Below, piece after piece: positions 20,874 through 33,348 of a stretch of 64,000 bases of DNA. The position numbers and the translations under genes are program-made. The notes beneath the pieces were generated by a model that saw nothing but the letters and a program-made list of their open reading frames with translations, was not told where the DNA came from and did not search any database. Within the stretch, counting starts at the first letter, position 1, and the number at the start of each line of letters is the position of its first letter. Origin of the DNA: Talaromyces rugulosus (lineage: Eukaryota > Ascomycota > Eurotiomycetes > Eurotiales > Trichocomaceae); contig NC_049561.1 in the NCBI RefSeq assembly GCF_013368755.1, forward strand, positions 1,736,001-1,800,000. The letters are read 5' to 3'.

Positions 20874-22775
20874 CTATTCCTCAATCCCATTGTACCCATA
20901 CTTTTCCATAAACTCTGCTTTCAAACCCCGAAAGTCCCTAGCCCAGACTGAGGAGAAAATATCCTTGAACCAGCCTTTGCGGTTACTGTGGAGACCGAGG
21001 TCTCTCAACAAGGTATCCGTATATCCAATAACCTCAAAGGTCATAGCATTACCCCGACGTCCGTTACTAAGGTATCGTCGCCGACACCACGTGGTGAATA
21101 GGGCCACCTCCTTTTTCTGCTCTTCCACACTCGGCAACTCCAGTTTGCCATCCAAATAGGCCGTCGTCCAGAGTGCTTGGCACTCCACGACAGGGAAGTA
21201 GTTACCTACCCCAACCTGACCAATAAAGACAATGGAGCGATCTTTACTGGCATCGCCTGATTCGGACAATGGAACAACATGTCGATATAGCCGGTATGGA
21301 GTCTCAGTGGTAGGCTTGATAAAGACGGGAGGAGGGTTTGCAAGCTGCGGAAAGGTGGCGAGAACTTTGGCATCCGCGTCAGCTTCGAGAGCCGCCCAGT
21401 TGCTTTCCTCGCCTGGCGTCTCGTTGTCTACTGGGTGCGGTAAACCAAGTTGCCTGCACTGCTCTTCAGAGAAGAACTGGAGTGAAAGATGCCAGCCAGT
21501 GCCGCAAAGTAGAGTATCGGTAGGTACCTGATCGCCGCCTTTCAGGTGAAGTACATCTTTATCCAGGCGATCAATATCCCCGACATAAACGCGAACATTA
21601 TCTGCAACAGTGTCAAAGAAATCTTGGTGATTAAGAAGTCCACCTGTACAGTTTTGCCAGAATATACTGTTTTGGTTTAGTTGGTTATCGAGGAATTTAG
21701 GAGTTAATCAGAGCTTACGGTGAGTGTGGGGATAACTTGTCAAAGTTTTGTACGTTTTTCCGTTGGTAATCGGCCTCCGTTCGAGCTTTCGTGTCGACAG
21801 AGTCCCAGAAGCCAGCCATTAGTTTCGGGCCATACTTGGAAGAATGTAGGAATCGTGTCCACCAATTTGTCCCATTCATAATAGAAGGCGTAAAAGTTCC
21901 AGCTAGTCGAGTCATGCCTATCTCAAATGCATTTTTATATGGGCCTGCTCCTTTCGGAGAGAGAAAAAACCCGGGACCAGTCGTATCAGTAGCTTCTAGG
22001 ACCCAAGACACAGCCTTGCCGGCTTTGACGGATTCGTACACCATATCGGCTGATGACTTTCCACCACCTAGAACGGTGATGTTCTTGACGTCTGGCGAGG
22101 TTAAAACGTCGGACGAACCGAAACCGTCCTGGTGTATAACTTGACCGAGAAACCCCTCAATTCCCGGTAGCGAAGGCATATTAGGAATCGACGTCAGGCC
22201 ACTGGCAACGATCAATTTGGCGGTTTGGAACGTATGTTGTACCAAAGTCTCTCGTTCTTTGGACAAGACAGTCCATCCGCCATCGATCTTCTGAACCGAC
22301 TGAACTTCGGTTGAGAGTCTGACTCTATTGCGCAACGTCTGTCCAGAGTAGCTATGCGAATCGACGTAGTCGTTGAGGTACTTTGTCGTATGCTTGGCTT
22401 TAAAAAATTCGAGATAGAGATCCTCATCCGGTGGTCGTGGCATGGGTTGGTCGGAGAATTCAGCTGTTCCCACCGTCCATTGCGTCCAAAAGGTATCGTA
22501 TCCGCGTCCTATAGTTGACCGAAATTTAGTGAAAGTTGAACAGAGGAGCGATGCGGCTCACGCGAGTTCCAAGTCCCGCCAATACAATTGTCTCTGTCGA
22601 GAATTACCACTCGAGAATCGAAATGGGTGTCTAGCCAAAATTTGGCTGCAGAGATCCCCGAGATACCTGGATTAACATGTGCATTGCATTAGCAAACGAA
22701 CCCCAGACAAATGGGGTATACCGTCATCTTACCAGCTCCAATGACAAGAACATCAACCTCACTCACGTCACCCAT
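20874..22775 (-). CDS. Flavin-containing monooxygenase (FMO-like, FAD/NADPH)
   Basis: A 576-residue protein from exons 22775-22733, 22666-22562, 22508-21719 and 21666-20874. The N terminus MGDVSEVDVLVIGAGISG carries the FAD Rossmann motif GxGxxG (residues 13-18), followed by VVILDRDNCIGGTWNSRRGY with the GG-TW flavin-contact motif. The second nucleotide motif VLGGGKSSADMV (about residue 200) should bind NADPH. LIVASG and TDTLLCGTGW are the usual flanking motifs of class B monooxygenases. Such enzymes oxidise N or S atoms or act as Baeyer-Villiger oxygenases; the substrate is not evident. There are no biosynthetic neighbours, so I infer detoxification or a stand-alone tailoring role only weakly. 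No transmembrane tail is apparent. Confidence 0.88.
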
Positions 22776-23689
22776 AATACCAGGCTTGTTTGGATAAATT
22801 AAGTGCAGTTGGACAGCACTTGAGCAGCAAAGCCTGGAGCAATCCAGTCAGTTTGTAGAGGTTGTCGTGTTCGAATAACAGGCAATATATAGTTTGAAGG
22901 AACAAGAAACAGAGGTGGAGCTGCAGCAGTGCGTATATTATTACGACCCACCCACCTTGAAAAAGCAAAGCGTTGATACCAGCGCATATAGAATGAATGC
23001 TTATGTATTTTGGGGGCTTCCGGTCTGGAACTATAGTGGCCGATTCGTTGGAAAATTCATCCCTAGCGTTATTATTACCAATACTTCGAGGAGAGCAAGG
23101 CTGTGTACATATCTGCCTCAGGAAAATGGTTAGCCACGTGCAAGCAAACAGAGAAACCGGCTTTACTAAGCAAACCCCGGATTACCACACCAGTTTTTGG
23201 GGGAACGGGGATACCGTCCAGCGCCGAAGACTAAGATTAAGAAGATGTGGGGAGTAAATCTTCCCAGGCAGAAGTTGGAAGAAGTAAAATATTCAACCCA
23301 TTTTCAGTTGGGCCTAAAAATTGCACAGGCAAAAAGTATGTGTCCCGCTGAACTGTGATATAGAAATCGATGAATTCGCACCGACTAGACCTTGTGTAGA
23401 CTTGCATATGTTGAGATGCAACTCATTCTAGTAAAACTTCTTTGGAAATTTGATATGGAGCTATCTGACGAGAAAAATGTGTGGACAGATCAGAATGTCC
23501 AATGGTCATAGGTTAGAGTCCCCTTAATGGTCGGGTTGAAGGAGAGGAACGAAAGCCCAGCAGGAAAAGAAGTGGGCGAGCCACATGTAGCAAAGATACC
23601 GAATTAACAGAGGTGTATACATTATGAGACGGTGCATGCCTTCTTCAGTAACCCTTTAGCAGTAAAGCTCCTGTAGTGCTTCTAACAGT
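22776..23689. other. Intergenic, no gene seen
   Basis: Promoter side of the FMO-like gene, then sequence without a supported frame. Confidence 0.5.
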
Positions 23690-24331
23690 CTAAACCACCC
23701 AAGCCAAAACCTCTACACGTTCAAACTTCCCCGCCGTTTTCCCCTTTAGCTCATCAATCACTTCACTATTCTCTCTCGGGAGAAGAATACTCCAGATGCC
23801 ATCATTTTGAACATCACTTTTGTCCTGTTCTAATCGTCCCCTCCGGAAATCCTCCGACTGCTGAAAGTTCTCTCCCTGCGTAGTATTCCACCCTGTCACA
23901 AAGCCTGATTCCTTGATCACATCTTTCACAATACCGTCAACCTCATCATGCTCTCTTGGCCCAACGTAAAATAAAGCTGTATAGAAATCCCCCTCAAGAA
24001 TTTTTTCTTGTGCAGGCGTAGGGTTCGGAACTCTAAGATAAACTACCTGCCGCATGGTAATCAGGCCCTGAAGACTCGCCATTAGATGCAAAAGTGCTCC
24101 GCCGGCGAGAAATGCTGCGTGTAGCTCGGCAGTTGGCCATATTCCTATTATTGTGATGATAGGCTTTTCCAGGTGATTGGTGGGCGAGCTTGAAACGAAG
24201 CGAAAATGTTTGCCGCCTGCTTTAGCGAGTTCTTCGATGCACGTGCGGAAAATGGTGATAAGCCTCTGACCGGTTGGTTCTATACCATCTTTCAAATTCA
24301 CCATTGCGATTTCGAGAAGTTGGAGATCCAT
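23690..24331 (-). CDS. Uncharacterised protein, possible dimeric alpha/beta-barrel (ABM-like)
   Basis: A 213-residue intronless protein starting MDLQLLEIAMVNLKDGIEPT; an ATG at 24412 would add 27 residues that look untranslated. Two halves each have strand-helix-strand character: LLEIAMVNLKDG...IITIIGIWPTAELHAAFLAG, then FYTALFYVGPREHDEVDGIV...GIWSILLPRENSEVIDELKG. This arrangement recalls the antibiotic-biosynthesis-monooxygenase/dimeric-barrel fold, but no residue-level motif proves it. It lies divergent from nothing obvious and downstream of the FMO-like gene by about 0.9 kb. Function unknown. Confidence 0.6.
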   Translation of the reverse strand: MDLQLLEIAMVNLKDGIEPTGQRLITIFRTCIEELAKAGGKHFRFVSSSPTNHLEKPIITIIGIWPTAELHAAFLAGGALLHLMASLQGLITMRQVVYLRVPNPTPAQEKILEGDFYTALFYVGPREHDEVDGIVKDVIKESGFVTGWNTTQGENFQQSEDFRRGRLEQDKSDVQNDGIWSILLPRENSEVIDELKGKTAGKFERVEVLAWVV

Positions 24332-25201
24332 GGCTAGGAAAATGCGTGGTTGTGGTGAAAGCTTGGTTGCGCTGTGTTTTTTATGTGATAAATAGGGGCG
24401 AGAATAGGGCACAGAAGTTGAAAACTGAATTTACGAAGGGGGCGGTACTACTTTATGTATTATTACATCTTGATATAGTGCATGAATTACGCGTCTACGC
24501 CTGCAATATAGGGTTGCTAAACAGATTATATGAACCGTACTAGTATCATAATACAACTAAGGGGTTTAATTTCAGCAGAAATGTCATAAATTTATGCCCT
24601 TACTAGTACACTGAAACTTCAGTTGACGGCTGTACCGGATTACTCTAAAATTTAGTACAAAGTAGTATGTCAGAAACTGTCAGAAACTGTCCGATCAGCT
24701 ACCACCCACAAGTCGGCCATGGCCACCAGTCATCATATAAGTAGTTTTGCAGCTCAGGTGCAACGCTATCTTCAGGGGGGACGGGTATCGGTTTGTAGAC
24801 TTGCAATAGATTAGGGGTTAATAACTATCGTTTTTGTGACCACTTAAGTTGCTCTTTGTTTAGTATCAGGATCCGGTTATGGTACACTAGACGATCATTA
24901 ATAACTTCAATATGTATCAATTGATGTCTTGAGAGCGTCAGATCGGAAGGTCTCGACCCAGGTCGGTACTTGCATATGTTGTTGAATCAGGAGAGAGAAC
25001 TTGCCCATCTCATCTGCTGTCCATCCGATCTACGGAACTCATGGAGTATTCATTCCAGACACCGCCCCGGCGGTAAATCAAGATGCCAAAACAAAACAAA
25101 ACAAAACACTCTCGAGCTCACCAAAACAACAGAGGAATAAATTCATAACAATCCCTTTCAACCATTCTAAAGCGAACTACATTTTGCTGATTGTCACAAC
25201 C
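24332..25201. other. A/T-rich divergent intergenic region
   Basis: Shared upstream region of the barrel-like gene and the plus-strand unknown. A short AAAAC tandem (about 25086-25106) is present; nothing else recognised. Confidence 0.5.
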
Positions 25202-26160
25202 ATGCCTTCTTCCGAGTCTCGGGAACACAAGGAGCTACGGACTGCGATCCGTGCACTCGTGAGACACTTTGATGACCTTGAAACACATCAATTCGATTAT
25301 AGTCATCTGAAGACGCACAGAGTAAATGTCTTGCCCATGGGTCTGGATAATTCCAACGCCGGACCGAGCTTTTTCAATCCATGCTCTGCCTCTCTGTTGG
25401 ACCCTAATGATGAATATGACCGGGAGAGGTCTAAGTACAGTGGCTTCAACTCGATCGATCCAGTATACAGATGTCCAATCAACTGTGCGCGCGGCGTCAT
25501 CAGTTATTTCTCCTACTATGTTTTTGCCAACGAAATTCATTGCGGTTACGACATTCATAGCAAGTTATGGTCTAGTATCAGGTAACCAACTCCTCTCCAG
25601 TTATAATTCCTCCTAGTTCCAGGCATTGTATTCGATTTCTCACACTAGACAACAGGGATAATGATAAATGGGCTTCTACAAACTTGTTCGAACATAAGTT
25701 TCCTGAATATGGAGCCCCCAAGGCCATTGAGGCCAAAGACCGTTCATATCCGCACGTGAAAGCCATGATCTATAGTAACCTGAACGGCGAGGATGGTCAA
25801 ATTCTGCGAGGAGAGATCGTGGTTGTCCTTCGCATTATTCGTGCGCAAGTGAGGCGGGTTCGCTTTATCGAACACATGACTATCCCGGTAAACTTCTGCT
25901 CCGCCTACGCTTTGTCAGTGAAACAGAAGCTGAGTGCGAACATATAGGTTCTTCTTTTCTCCTTCATTGGGCCCCAACATGCTCGGGTCATTGAAGCATA
26001 TTTCGATGGCAGCTCGTTGGTGATGCGTCCAACCAAACTATTTGATCTTCGTGAGAAGGACGAGGCCTTGATTAAGTTTCTTGGGCAGTGGTACATCGGA
26101 GAGGCGACCGGCGATACCAAAGTTCTTGGCAGCGGTGATCCTGACCCTCTACAGACATGA
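25202..26160 (+). CDS. Conserved-looking fungal protein of unknown function
   Basis: A 274-residue protein from exons 25202-25581, 25656-25887 and 25948-26160; all three join in frame with GT-AG introns. The start MPSSESREHKELRTAIRALV follows a CAACC context; a frame upstream at 25001 is judged untranslated. Visible sequence includes NKFPEYG-like FEHKFPEYGAPKAIEAKDRS and VLRIIRAQVRRVRFIEHMTI, then LLFSFIGPQHARVIEAYFDG and LIKFLGQWYIGEATGDTK. The last part looks like a compact alpha/beta domain. I know no named domain for it. Its regular intron structure and continuous frame argue it is a real gene. Confidence 0.7.
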
Positions 26161-26609
26161 AGAATGTCTATGATGGGATGTATGAGTCTTTGGTCTTTGG
26201 AGTGGCGGGTTTGGGTTATTTGGTATATTAATCGTTTTTGTCTTAATCCTTGGTCTTAGGTATCTTTATGTGTAATCAAATCGGTCTCGGCAAAGTTTAT
26301 CCTGATATCTTTGACGGTACTGTCGAGTTCAATTGATCAAAATTTTTTGTTACAGGAAATCTTATGGAATACGGTTGATTATTATTGTTAGTATTAATAA
26401 CTCTACTAGATACTTGTTGTGGACAATATTATGTTGCAGAACTATAAATTAGGGCAAAGCAGTCTTGGCGGGTCTATACGCACTAAGAATGAGTCATCAA
26501 TTAACAGCTTCAAATGTTGTTATCTATCCACTTTGCGACCTCAACCAGTCGTCTACTCGAACTCAAACATACGTACATATCTATATCTATATATCAACCA
26601 TTTTCATCC
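26161..26609. other. Intergenic, no gene seen
   Basis: A/T-rich; expected to contain the end of the unknown gene and the promoter of the GNAT gene. Confidence 0.5.
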
Positions 26610-27251
26610 ATGGCAAGTACATCAAAATGCCGTCTCGATCCCATCGACCTACATGACGCGAGCCAATTCAGCGAACTCCAAAGACAGCGCGTCTCCTGCG
26701 GATGGGACTATGACCCGGAAATTCTAAAGACATGGAAAAGGAAACAACAAGAAAAAATCAAAAGGCTTTTTTGGATTACGATTAATTTAACCGATTCCGA
26801 TAATGCTGCTGTCCGCGCCGGCCATATCTCCCTTAATGCAAATACATCCTTTGATCCGCCGGAGCTGCGGAATCTTCCCCACGTGGAGGAAAAATGCGTG
26901 CTTTCAATAAGTACATTTTACATTCTGCCTAAATACCGCTCTGGCGGTTTGGGACGACGGGCAATGCAAAGGATTGAGGAAATCGCCGTTCAAGAACCGT
27001 ACGGCAGCGCAAACTGCCGGTTTATTGCCCTCAACGCCTTGAGCAAAAGACACATGTATGATGAAGGGCAGGAATGGAGGGGTATTTGGGAGAGGATGGG
27101 CATGTCGCCGCCATCATTTAGCATACAGGAGTGGTATGAGACGCTTGGGTATGTGAGCTGGAAGGAAGAGCAGCTACATGAGCAGAAAGCGCTGGATGGG
27201 GGTGTAGTCAAGCTATGGGAGGCTTTTATGAGAAAGGAGGTATCAAAATAA
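26610..27251 (+). CDS. GNAT-family N-acetyltransferase-like protein
   Basis: A 213-residue intronless protein starting MASTSKCRLDPIDLHDASQF. The central region has the GNAT layout: AGHISLNANTSFDPP (strand), then VLSISTFYILPKYRSGGLGRRAMQRIEEIA, where the YRSGGLGRRAM part is the acetyl-CoA pyrophosphate-binding motif A (Q/R-x-x-G-x-G/A). CRFIALNALS is the following strand, and WYETLGYVSW is the terminal strand-turn common in GNATs. The family moves an acetyl group from acetyl-CoA to an amine; substrate unknown. An in-frame ATG at 26514 upstream is possible but less likely from composition. Confidence 0.82.
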   Translation: MASTSKCRLDPIDLHDASQFSELQRQRVSCGWDYDPEILKTWKRKQQEKIKRLFWITINLTDSDNAAVRAGHISLNANTSFDPPELRNLPHVEEKCVLSISTFYILPKYRSGGLGRRAMQRIEEIAVQEPYGSANCRFIALNALSKRHMYDEGQEWRGIWERMGMSPPSFSIQEWYETLGYVSWKEEQLHEQKALDGGVVKLWEAFMRKEVSK

Positions 27252-28913
27252 TACAAACATGTGTATGCAACATATAGTAGAGTAGACATCTGGAGAGTCA
27301 GTTGATGTGCACATGTGGGATATGTTGCATCAATTCGGAATGTTGATATTGACACAATTTACACAGCCGCGTTTCTCGCAAATCCTTTAGGCGAGATCAG
27401 CAACATATTACTACTACTCCGAAGATATGACTGCATTCGAATGCAGCAATGCTCGTCTTGGCGCTTCTTGGCTGCTCGGCGTTCTCAATAATAGGATGCA
27501 CAAGGGCTCGGCATGATCGACGCCAACAAACAGGTCAGTGATGTGTACTATTGTGTAGGTTACTAATTAGGACACAGTGATCAGCTTCTATTTTCAGCTC
27601 CACGGAGCATACTATATGCAGCTTTATATCTGTAGCTCATCGGGCTGCCAACCGGAGTCGCGCGCTTCCACGGATATGCGCCAAGCCGAAGATGATGAGG
27701 GAAAGTCCGTAGGACGGAGTTGACATTATTGAAAATAAAATTCTAGGCATTAATCAAATAAGCCACGCTATAACTATTTTACATATTAATGTTGTACGGA
27801 ACAGGTAGATTGCCTGGTGTCATGCCGTATGCAATGTTTATCTATATCTTATCTGCCGGCCCGGGCTCTATAATAGTCCTCCTGCAATGTTGCATGACTA
27901 GACAAGCACTACTAAGCTCCAAGCAGCCGGCTGCATATGTAAGTAACCCATCCTGCAGGCGCGTGGGGAGATGGCAGATGATTATTATTCAACTGGATTT
28001 GCAACAAAAATCTGTCAGCGAGACTGAGTTTTGTGCAAACCATGTGTGTGACAGTACTCTGCGGTACGTAGTACTGTGTAGGTGACACTGCAGAATTTAA
28101 AAATAAACGATCAATGATATGTAGTTACAAGGTAACAATAAAAACAATAAGAAGAATGAGAACATTGGAGCAAGAGACCCTGTGGTATCATCGGCCACTG
28201 CTATTCGCCATTGGCGGTATTGTCGCAATGATATAATACGATTACGCCGATTAATTAAAAGATGGCGTGGTTCCTGTGTCGGCCGATTTTTGCGTGCGTA
28301 CGGTATTGTCACGGTATTTGTTGTTCCTGGCCTGACCCGATTTCTCTCTCTGCATCTCCCTCCAGTAGTTTCTCAACAATAACAATATTATTATTAATAA
28401 TCTCGGCGGCTTTCTTCGAAAAGCCTCTGGCCAGAATGTCCAAATCTCCAGATGGTCAGACTCGCCACAGGCAATAATAATACCGATATAACGAGGCGAC
28501 CGACAAACTACCGACAAGTCAGCGTGTGACTTTGCCCGGCGGATCGCCTCAAAGGCTAACCACTGACCAGGCTGCAGGCCTCGCAAAGGCTGCTCAAACT
28601 CAAAGAAACAACAGTAAATTTAATAATAATCCTAGCCAAGGAGCCATTCCTGTTGTGGTTTCTGGTGGGGACGCGCTCGATTGGCATGGGGCGCCGCCGC
28701 CCGTCCTCACCCCGCCCGTAACGTATTATTATTACATACTGTTCTGTCTGTCATCTCGACGATTTTTCTCCTCGACTCTTCTCCCCACCAGATCTGATCA
28801 CCACCCTTCCACCACCCCCCAAAAGGCACACAGCATCGCCTGTGTCGTGGAGTTATCGCCGCGGCGCTTTTGCTACTACGCTTCGCTCTCACGCTTTGCG
28901 CCTCGCTGCCCTG
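27252..28913. other. Intergenic region upstream of the Zn2Cys6 regulator
   Basis: About 1.7 kb with no supported gene; CA/CC-rich just before the regulator start, A/T-rich before that. A long 5' leader is plausible for the regulator. Confidence 0.5.
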
Positions 28914-31552
28914 ATGGACCGCGAGACCACCACCGCGACCACCACCTCCGATACGGCCACCGGCGGCCTCGACTCCAGCTTCCTCGATCGCTGGGATCTC
29001 TCCAGCAACCAGAACCACGCCAATCCTCCTTTTGCCTGGGACAAACACGCGCTCGACAACTTGCCCGAGTTGGATCCCTACCAGGACTCCAACGAGGGCG
29101 ATGCCGAGCTGCTCGATTTGATCTCCGCGCAGGGCCCGCCCAGTCGCGACAGCCTCATCGACTCGGCCAGCCTTGACTTTAGGTTTGTCATGCCTTCTTA
29201 ACTTCATCATGTTGTTTTTTTTTAATATATATTGTAATTCTGATTATGGATTCTCTGCCAGTGGCTCTGTCGGCCTGTCAGACGGCGTCAGCTATATTGG
29301 CGGCACCTTCAGCCCGCAAACACACCCCACCGTCGACGACTCGTCGCTCGCCGACAATGTCTGGAACCAATTCCAGCTCCCCTCGAACATGGGGCTGGTC
29401 ATGCCTTTGGACGCGACCTACGCGAACAACTACACAAAAGAATCTGCCGATCCGAACGAGGCCGTGATTATTGACGATGGCGAGCTGGGAATGCGCGGCA
29501 TCTATCCAGACTACCACCATCACCACCACCAACAGCAGCAGCAGCAGCAGCAGCAGCAACATGCCCTGTCATCCTTTCACCAGATGCACTCGTCGGTTCC
29601 CTACGGCAACGCCAGATGGCAAGATCAGAACCCGTTCGTCCAAACCCACTTTCCCATCTCGCCGCCGCTGGAGGCCCAGCCCGAAAAAGACTTTCGGATG
29701 AACCACCAGCAGTGGTTTACCAATGCTGAGCTGCCCCAGCCTGCCAAGCTGTCGGATGAATACTCTCGGCTGTCGCAAGATCCGTCTGCATACAGCGATG
29801 CCCAGCCTGTAAAGCTGGAAGATGCAAACAGTTCACGCAGCTCGTCGGTGCCCGAGAACATCTCGTCCGTCTTTGATACCTATTCGATCGGCACGAGCGA
29901 TATCTCCACTGGCGCAGAACACTCTGTCAAAGATGACTTGTATGTCGTTGATTATGACGAGCCTTCTCCAAAGGACGATGCCGCAGAGACATCCCCCAAA
30001 GTCAGTGGCTTCATGGTTAGTCAGGACGCGTCAGACATTTCATCCGATTCTCTCGAGGATGAAAACCAAACTATTCCTGCCTCTGGTCCGCGACGTCCCC
30101 CTGCCTCCGTTATACGTAGACGCAAACAGCGAGGCTCGGTCGCCAGCATTGAGCAGATCCATAATCCACGGCCACTGCAGATTGTCCAAGAAGATGGTCT
30201 GGGCGGTGCCATATCCTCTGAAGATTTTGTATCTCCGCCGCGAGGTGCCCGTCGCAAGGGTCCTCTGACTATCGTGGGCCGGGCCAATGCCGGCTTGCGG
30301 CGAAAGAACAAGGATACCTGCGTGCAATGCCGTCTCAACAAACGCAAGGTAAGTCAAGTTTTCGTTACTAATTATAGCTCATATTTACTAATTCTTGATA
30401 GTGTGATGGCAGCGCTCCTTGCGATGCATGCCGACCGACTCTTCATGAACAGCCTTGTGCGCGCGCTTGCTTTACCAATATTGTCGAATATGGCACTTGT
30501 AATTACATATGTAGGTAGCTCCTTTTGAGTTTTCCAATTTCCCTGTTTACTAACGTATACGACAGCTCAACGGGCCATCAACCACATCACAAAGGATGGA
30601 CTCGACCAGAGGGTGCGAATCGAGATTCCATCCGCATTCGATCTTCAGCGTCTTCTCTCTTTCTTGGGCGAACGACGCGGTAAATTCAACATTCGCGCCA
30701 GCCAGTCGTGGGGATCGCTGTATGTCTTGGATCTGGGAGAGACGTACAAGTTCTTGAAAGGGTTGAGCGACTACAGCGACAATTCGCAGTCGACTTTCCT
30801 CGAGTTTATTGACCACCGCATCATTGACTCCAAGGACAAGTCCAAGAACTGGCTCAGCTGTGTAAAAGATTGTGATCCCATGAACAACGTCTATGTAAGT
30901 TTTTCCCTCTCTTCGTGCTGGCTCGATCTAATGCGTGATACAGCAACTTCTTTCTCAATGGAACAACATGCCAAGTCGGGCCTCGTACAGCTTTGTGTCG
31001 TTGGACGGGACATCTGAAGACCAGCTGATGGATGTCAGCAACCCGGAAGACCGCAAGGACATTCTCCTCGCAGCCCAGTTGTCTCGTATCTTCTGCCGCA
31101 TGCTCGAGGTGGAAGGCTTCCGCAAGCTAGAACGGGACTTTTATAACATCAAATGGAAGCGCATCTCGCTCGACGCGCATTTGCGATTCCTCGAGGAGCT
31201 TGGCCACATTCTGCTGTCCCTGCGCTGGCGCGTGTCCTGGTGGCGGCGCCTGGGTGACGGCGGCCAGAGCCCAGATCCGAGCCAGCAGCACTATGTCGAC
31301 CGGGTGGACCATCTCTGCCAGATTCTCTATGTGTACTACACGAGCGTTCTCGCCAAGCTCCCGGCATGGACAGCCCCGGACCGGCTGAAGGGGAAATGGT
31401 CTCGGTATGCAGACACTGAAAAGGACATCTGGGACGACTTTCCGGCCGACAGCTCGGAGAATGGGTTCTACCAGTGGATGGCTCACGGCCAGGAACTGAT
31501 CGAGCAGGCCGGTAGTCCACACCACGTGTCCAGCCGAATCTCGAAAGCTTGA
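28914..31552 (+). CDS. Zn(II)2Cys6 transcription factor with central DNA-binding domain
   Basis: An 800-residue protein from exons 28914-29182, 29262-30348, 30402-30510, 30566-30894 and 30944-31552. The binuclear zinc cluster is split by intron 2: CVQCRLNKRK then CDGSAPCDACRP...C, giving Cys-X2-Cys-X6-Cys-X5-Cys-X2-Cys pattern at about residues 443-470. Before it lie a His/polyGln run, Ser-rich acidic sequence suitable for activation, and basic RRKQRGS. After it the protein has an alpha-helical C-terminal half with no canonical fungal-TF middle-homology signature that I can name. The central rather than N-terminal cluster is less common for this class. It should act in the nucleus; targets unknown. 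Confidence 0.9.
29530..29559 (+). repeat. Polyglutamine-coding CAG run
   Basis: About ten CAG/CAA codons following a His-rich run, inside the Zn2Cys6 regulator. Confidence 0.9.
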
Positions 31553-31882
31553 TTGATGTTTTTTTGTTTTTGTTCTGATTGAAATTTGGAAACCTTGAAA
31601 AAGAAGGAGGGCGTTGTAGATATACCCAGGGCGAGATTTTGATTTTATTTGGCGTACGAGTTGGTGACTAATGACTGATGATTGTCCCCGTGAATTTTTT
31701 TTTGTTGGAGGTTTTTTCTTTCTTTTCGCAATGACATGAATTTTTCGAATTTTTTTGATTCTTCTTCTTGTTTGATAATTCATAAACATGATACATACAT
31801 TATTTGATGATGAAATTCCATTATTTAAAACGCCTGCCAAACTTAAAACCATTTCCCTTTATTTTATTTTTTTATAAAGTGA
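31553..31882. other. Convergent 3' intergenic region
   Basis: T-rich sequence between convergent genes; polyadenylation signals of both are expected here. Confidence 0.5.
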
Positions 31883-32226
31883 TCACTTTTTATTAAATTC
31901 CGCCCTCTTCTCCTTCATCTTCTCCTTCTTTGCATTCGCCAGCAACTCGAGATGCCCCGCGCGCTGGGCCAGACTGTGCTCGGTTCTGGCGGCCATGCCC
32001 GAGGAGAGCTTTTTCATGGTGTTGCGCTGTTTTGCGATAGAGGCCTTTTTGGGGGCGATGACGCGAGGACCGACTTTTGAGGAGGATCTATTTGAAAAGA
32101 AGAAAAAAAAGGCGTTAGTCATTGTGTCTAGTGTAAAAAAATGTCGGCGAGAAGGGAAAGAAAAGAGGGTGGTGGTGGTGGTTACTTTTTGGTTTGTTTT
32201 GACTTTTTGAGGGCGCCTTGGGGCAT
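31883..32226 (-). CDS. UPF0390 (DUF2462) small basic protein
   Basis: An 81-residue lysine-rich protein from exons 32226-32186 and 32087-31883. It reads [14 protein letters not shown], then [20 protein letters not shown], then [20 protein letters not shown] and [19 protein letters not shown]. The GPRVIAPKK and AGHLELL signatures are those of the eukaryotic UPF0390 family, which is small, basic and likely nucleolar; its role is not established. Exon 1 is too short to show as a frame by itself and was found from the donor GTAACC. Confidence 0.9.
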
Positions 32227-33348
32227 GATTGCGGCGGGTATGACAAAGCGATTCTTCTGAGAAGAATCCTCTGTTTGGTGAATTGGTGAATAGGTGAGAG
32301 ACGAACAGGCGATGCTGGTTGAAAAGGTTCGTTTTGTTGTGTCGAGTCGGCGAAAATCCTTATCGGCGGACGGGCTTATCGGTCACGTGATCCGCAATAA
32401 AGACACTCGACGGTTTTTTATGATTTTGTTTTTTTTTTTAATTTTAGCATGATTGTATATTTACTACTAGCACTACTATAAATTTACGGGGCACTCTACA
32501 CAGATTATTCTGATTTACTCTGGACTGAGAGTCTGTTTCAAGTTAGCTCGTCCGGCGACTCGGCGGAAATGAGGGCCGCCAAGTGGGCCGAGGGGAAATG
32601 GAGTCTTGGAGTCAGACAACAGTGAAAGAAAGGGGTTGTCGTTTCACTATGTCATTGTTGTCTGGTTGTCGTATGGACAAAGGACTTGGCTAGCAACTCC
32701 GTACGTTATTCTTGGACTTATTTACATGTGCATATGTACATGTAGTATTTAATAGTCCCGCAGACAGGCTTGGCATGTTTTTTTTCATAATCACTTTTAT
32801 TTCCCTGGAATTCTATCAAATGTCTTCTTCTGACAGAATCATTCAGAGGATATTATTCTCCATCCTCGGTGCAATAAGCAATTCAACTTGTTTTCATGGG
32901 CTTCCAGTCTCCCGGACTCTCCGGACTTCCAACATTGAGGTCTAAGTAGAGCCTAAAACATTAGTGGCAGCTAGCCAGGCTTGCTATAGGCCCAAAACAG
33001 CTGCGTGGATCGTTGCTTGCAGTAGACTTGTCTGTAGCTCCGTAACAACTGGAGGCAAAATGGGGACACAAACAAACATCCGTTTCTGCTCAGCTCTTCT
33101 TCTCACCGTACTTTGTAAACATATATTCATTCGCCCATTTGACTTTTGCAAAACCATCAATCCAATTCAATCTGTCCAGCGCATTCGAGTTGTTGAGCTA
33201 TCGAGTCAATTATCGATTGCCAATTACTATTCCAAAAAAAAATCATATACCCCGCGGATCATCAGAAAGAAAAGGGAAGCTCGGCCGGGTGCTGTCACAT
33301 TCCCTCGGTACAACCGCGGAATGCCCATTTTTTCACATCGACCATACC
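32227..33348. other. Divergent intergenic region
   Basis: About 1.1 kb with T-rich runs (about 32429-32444) and no supported gene; a shared promoter region of the UPF0390 gene and the coiled-coil gene. Confidence 0.5.
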
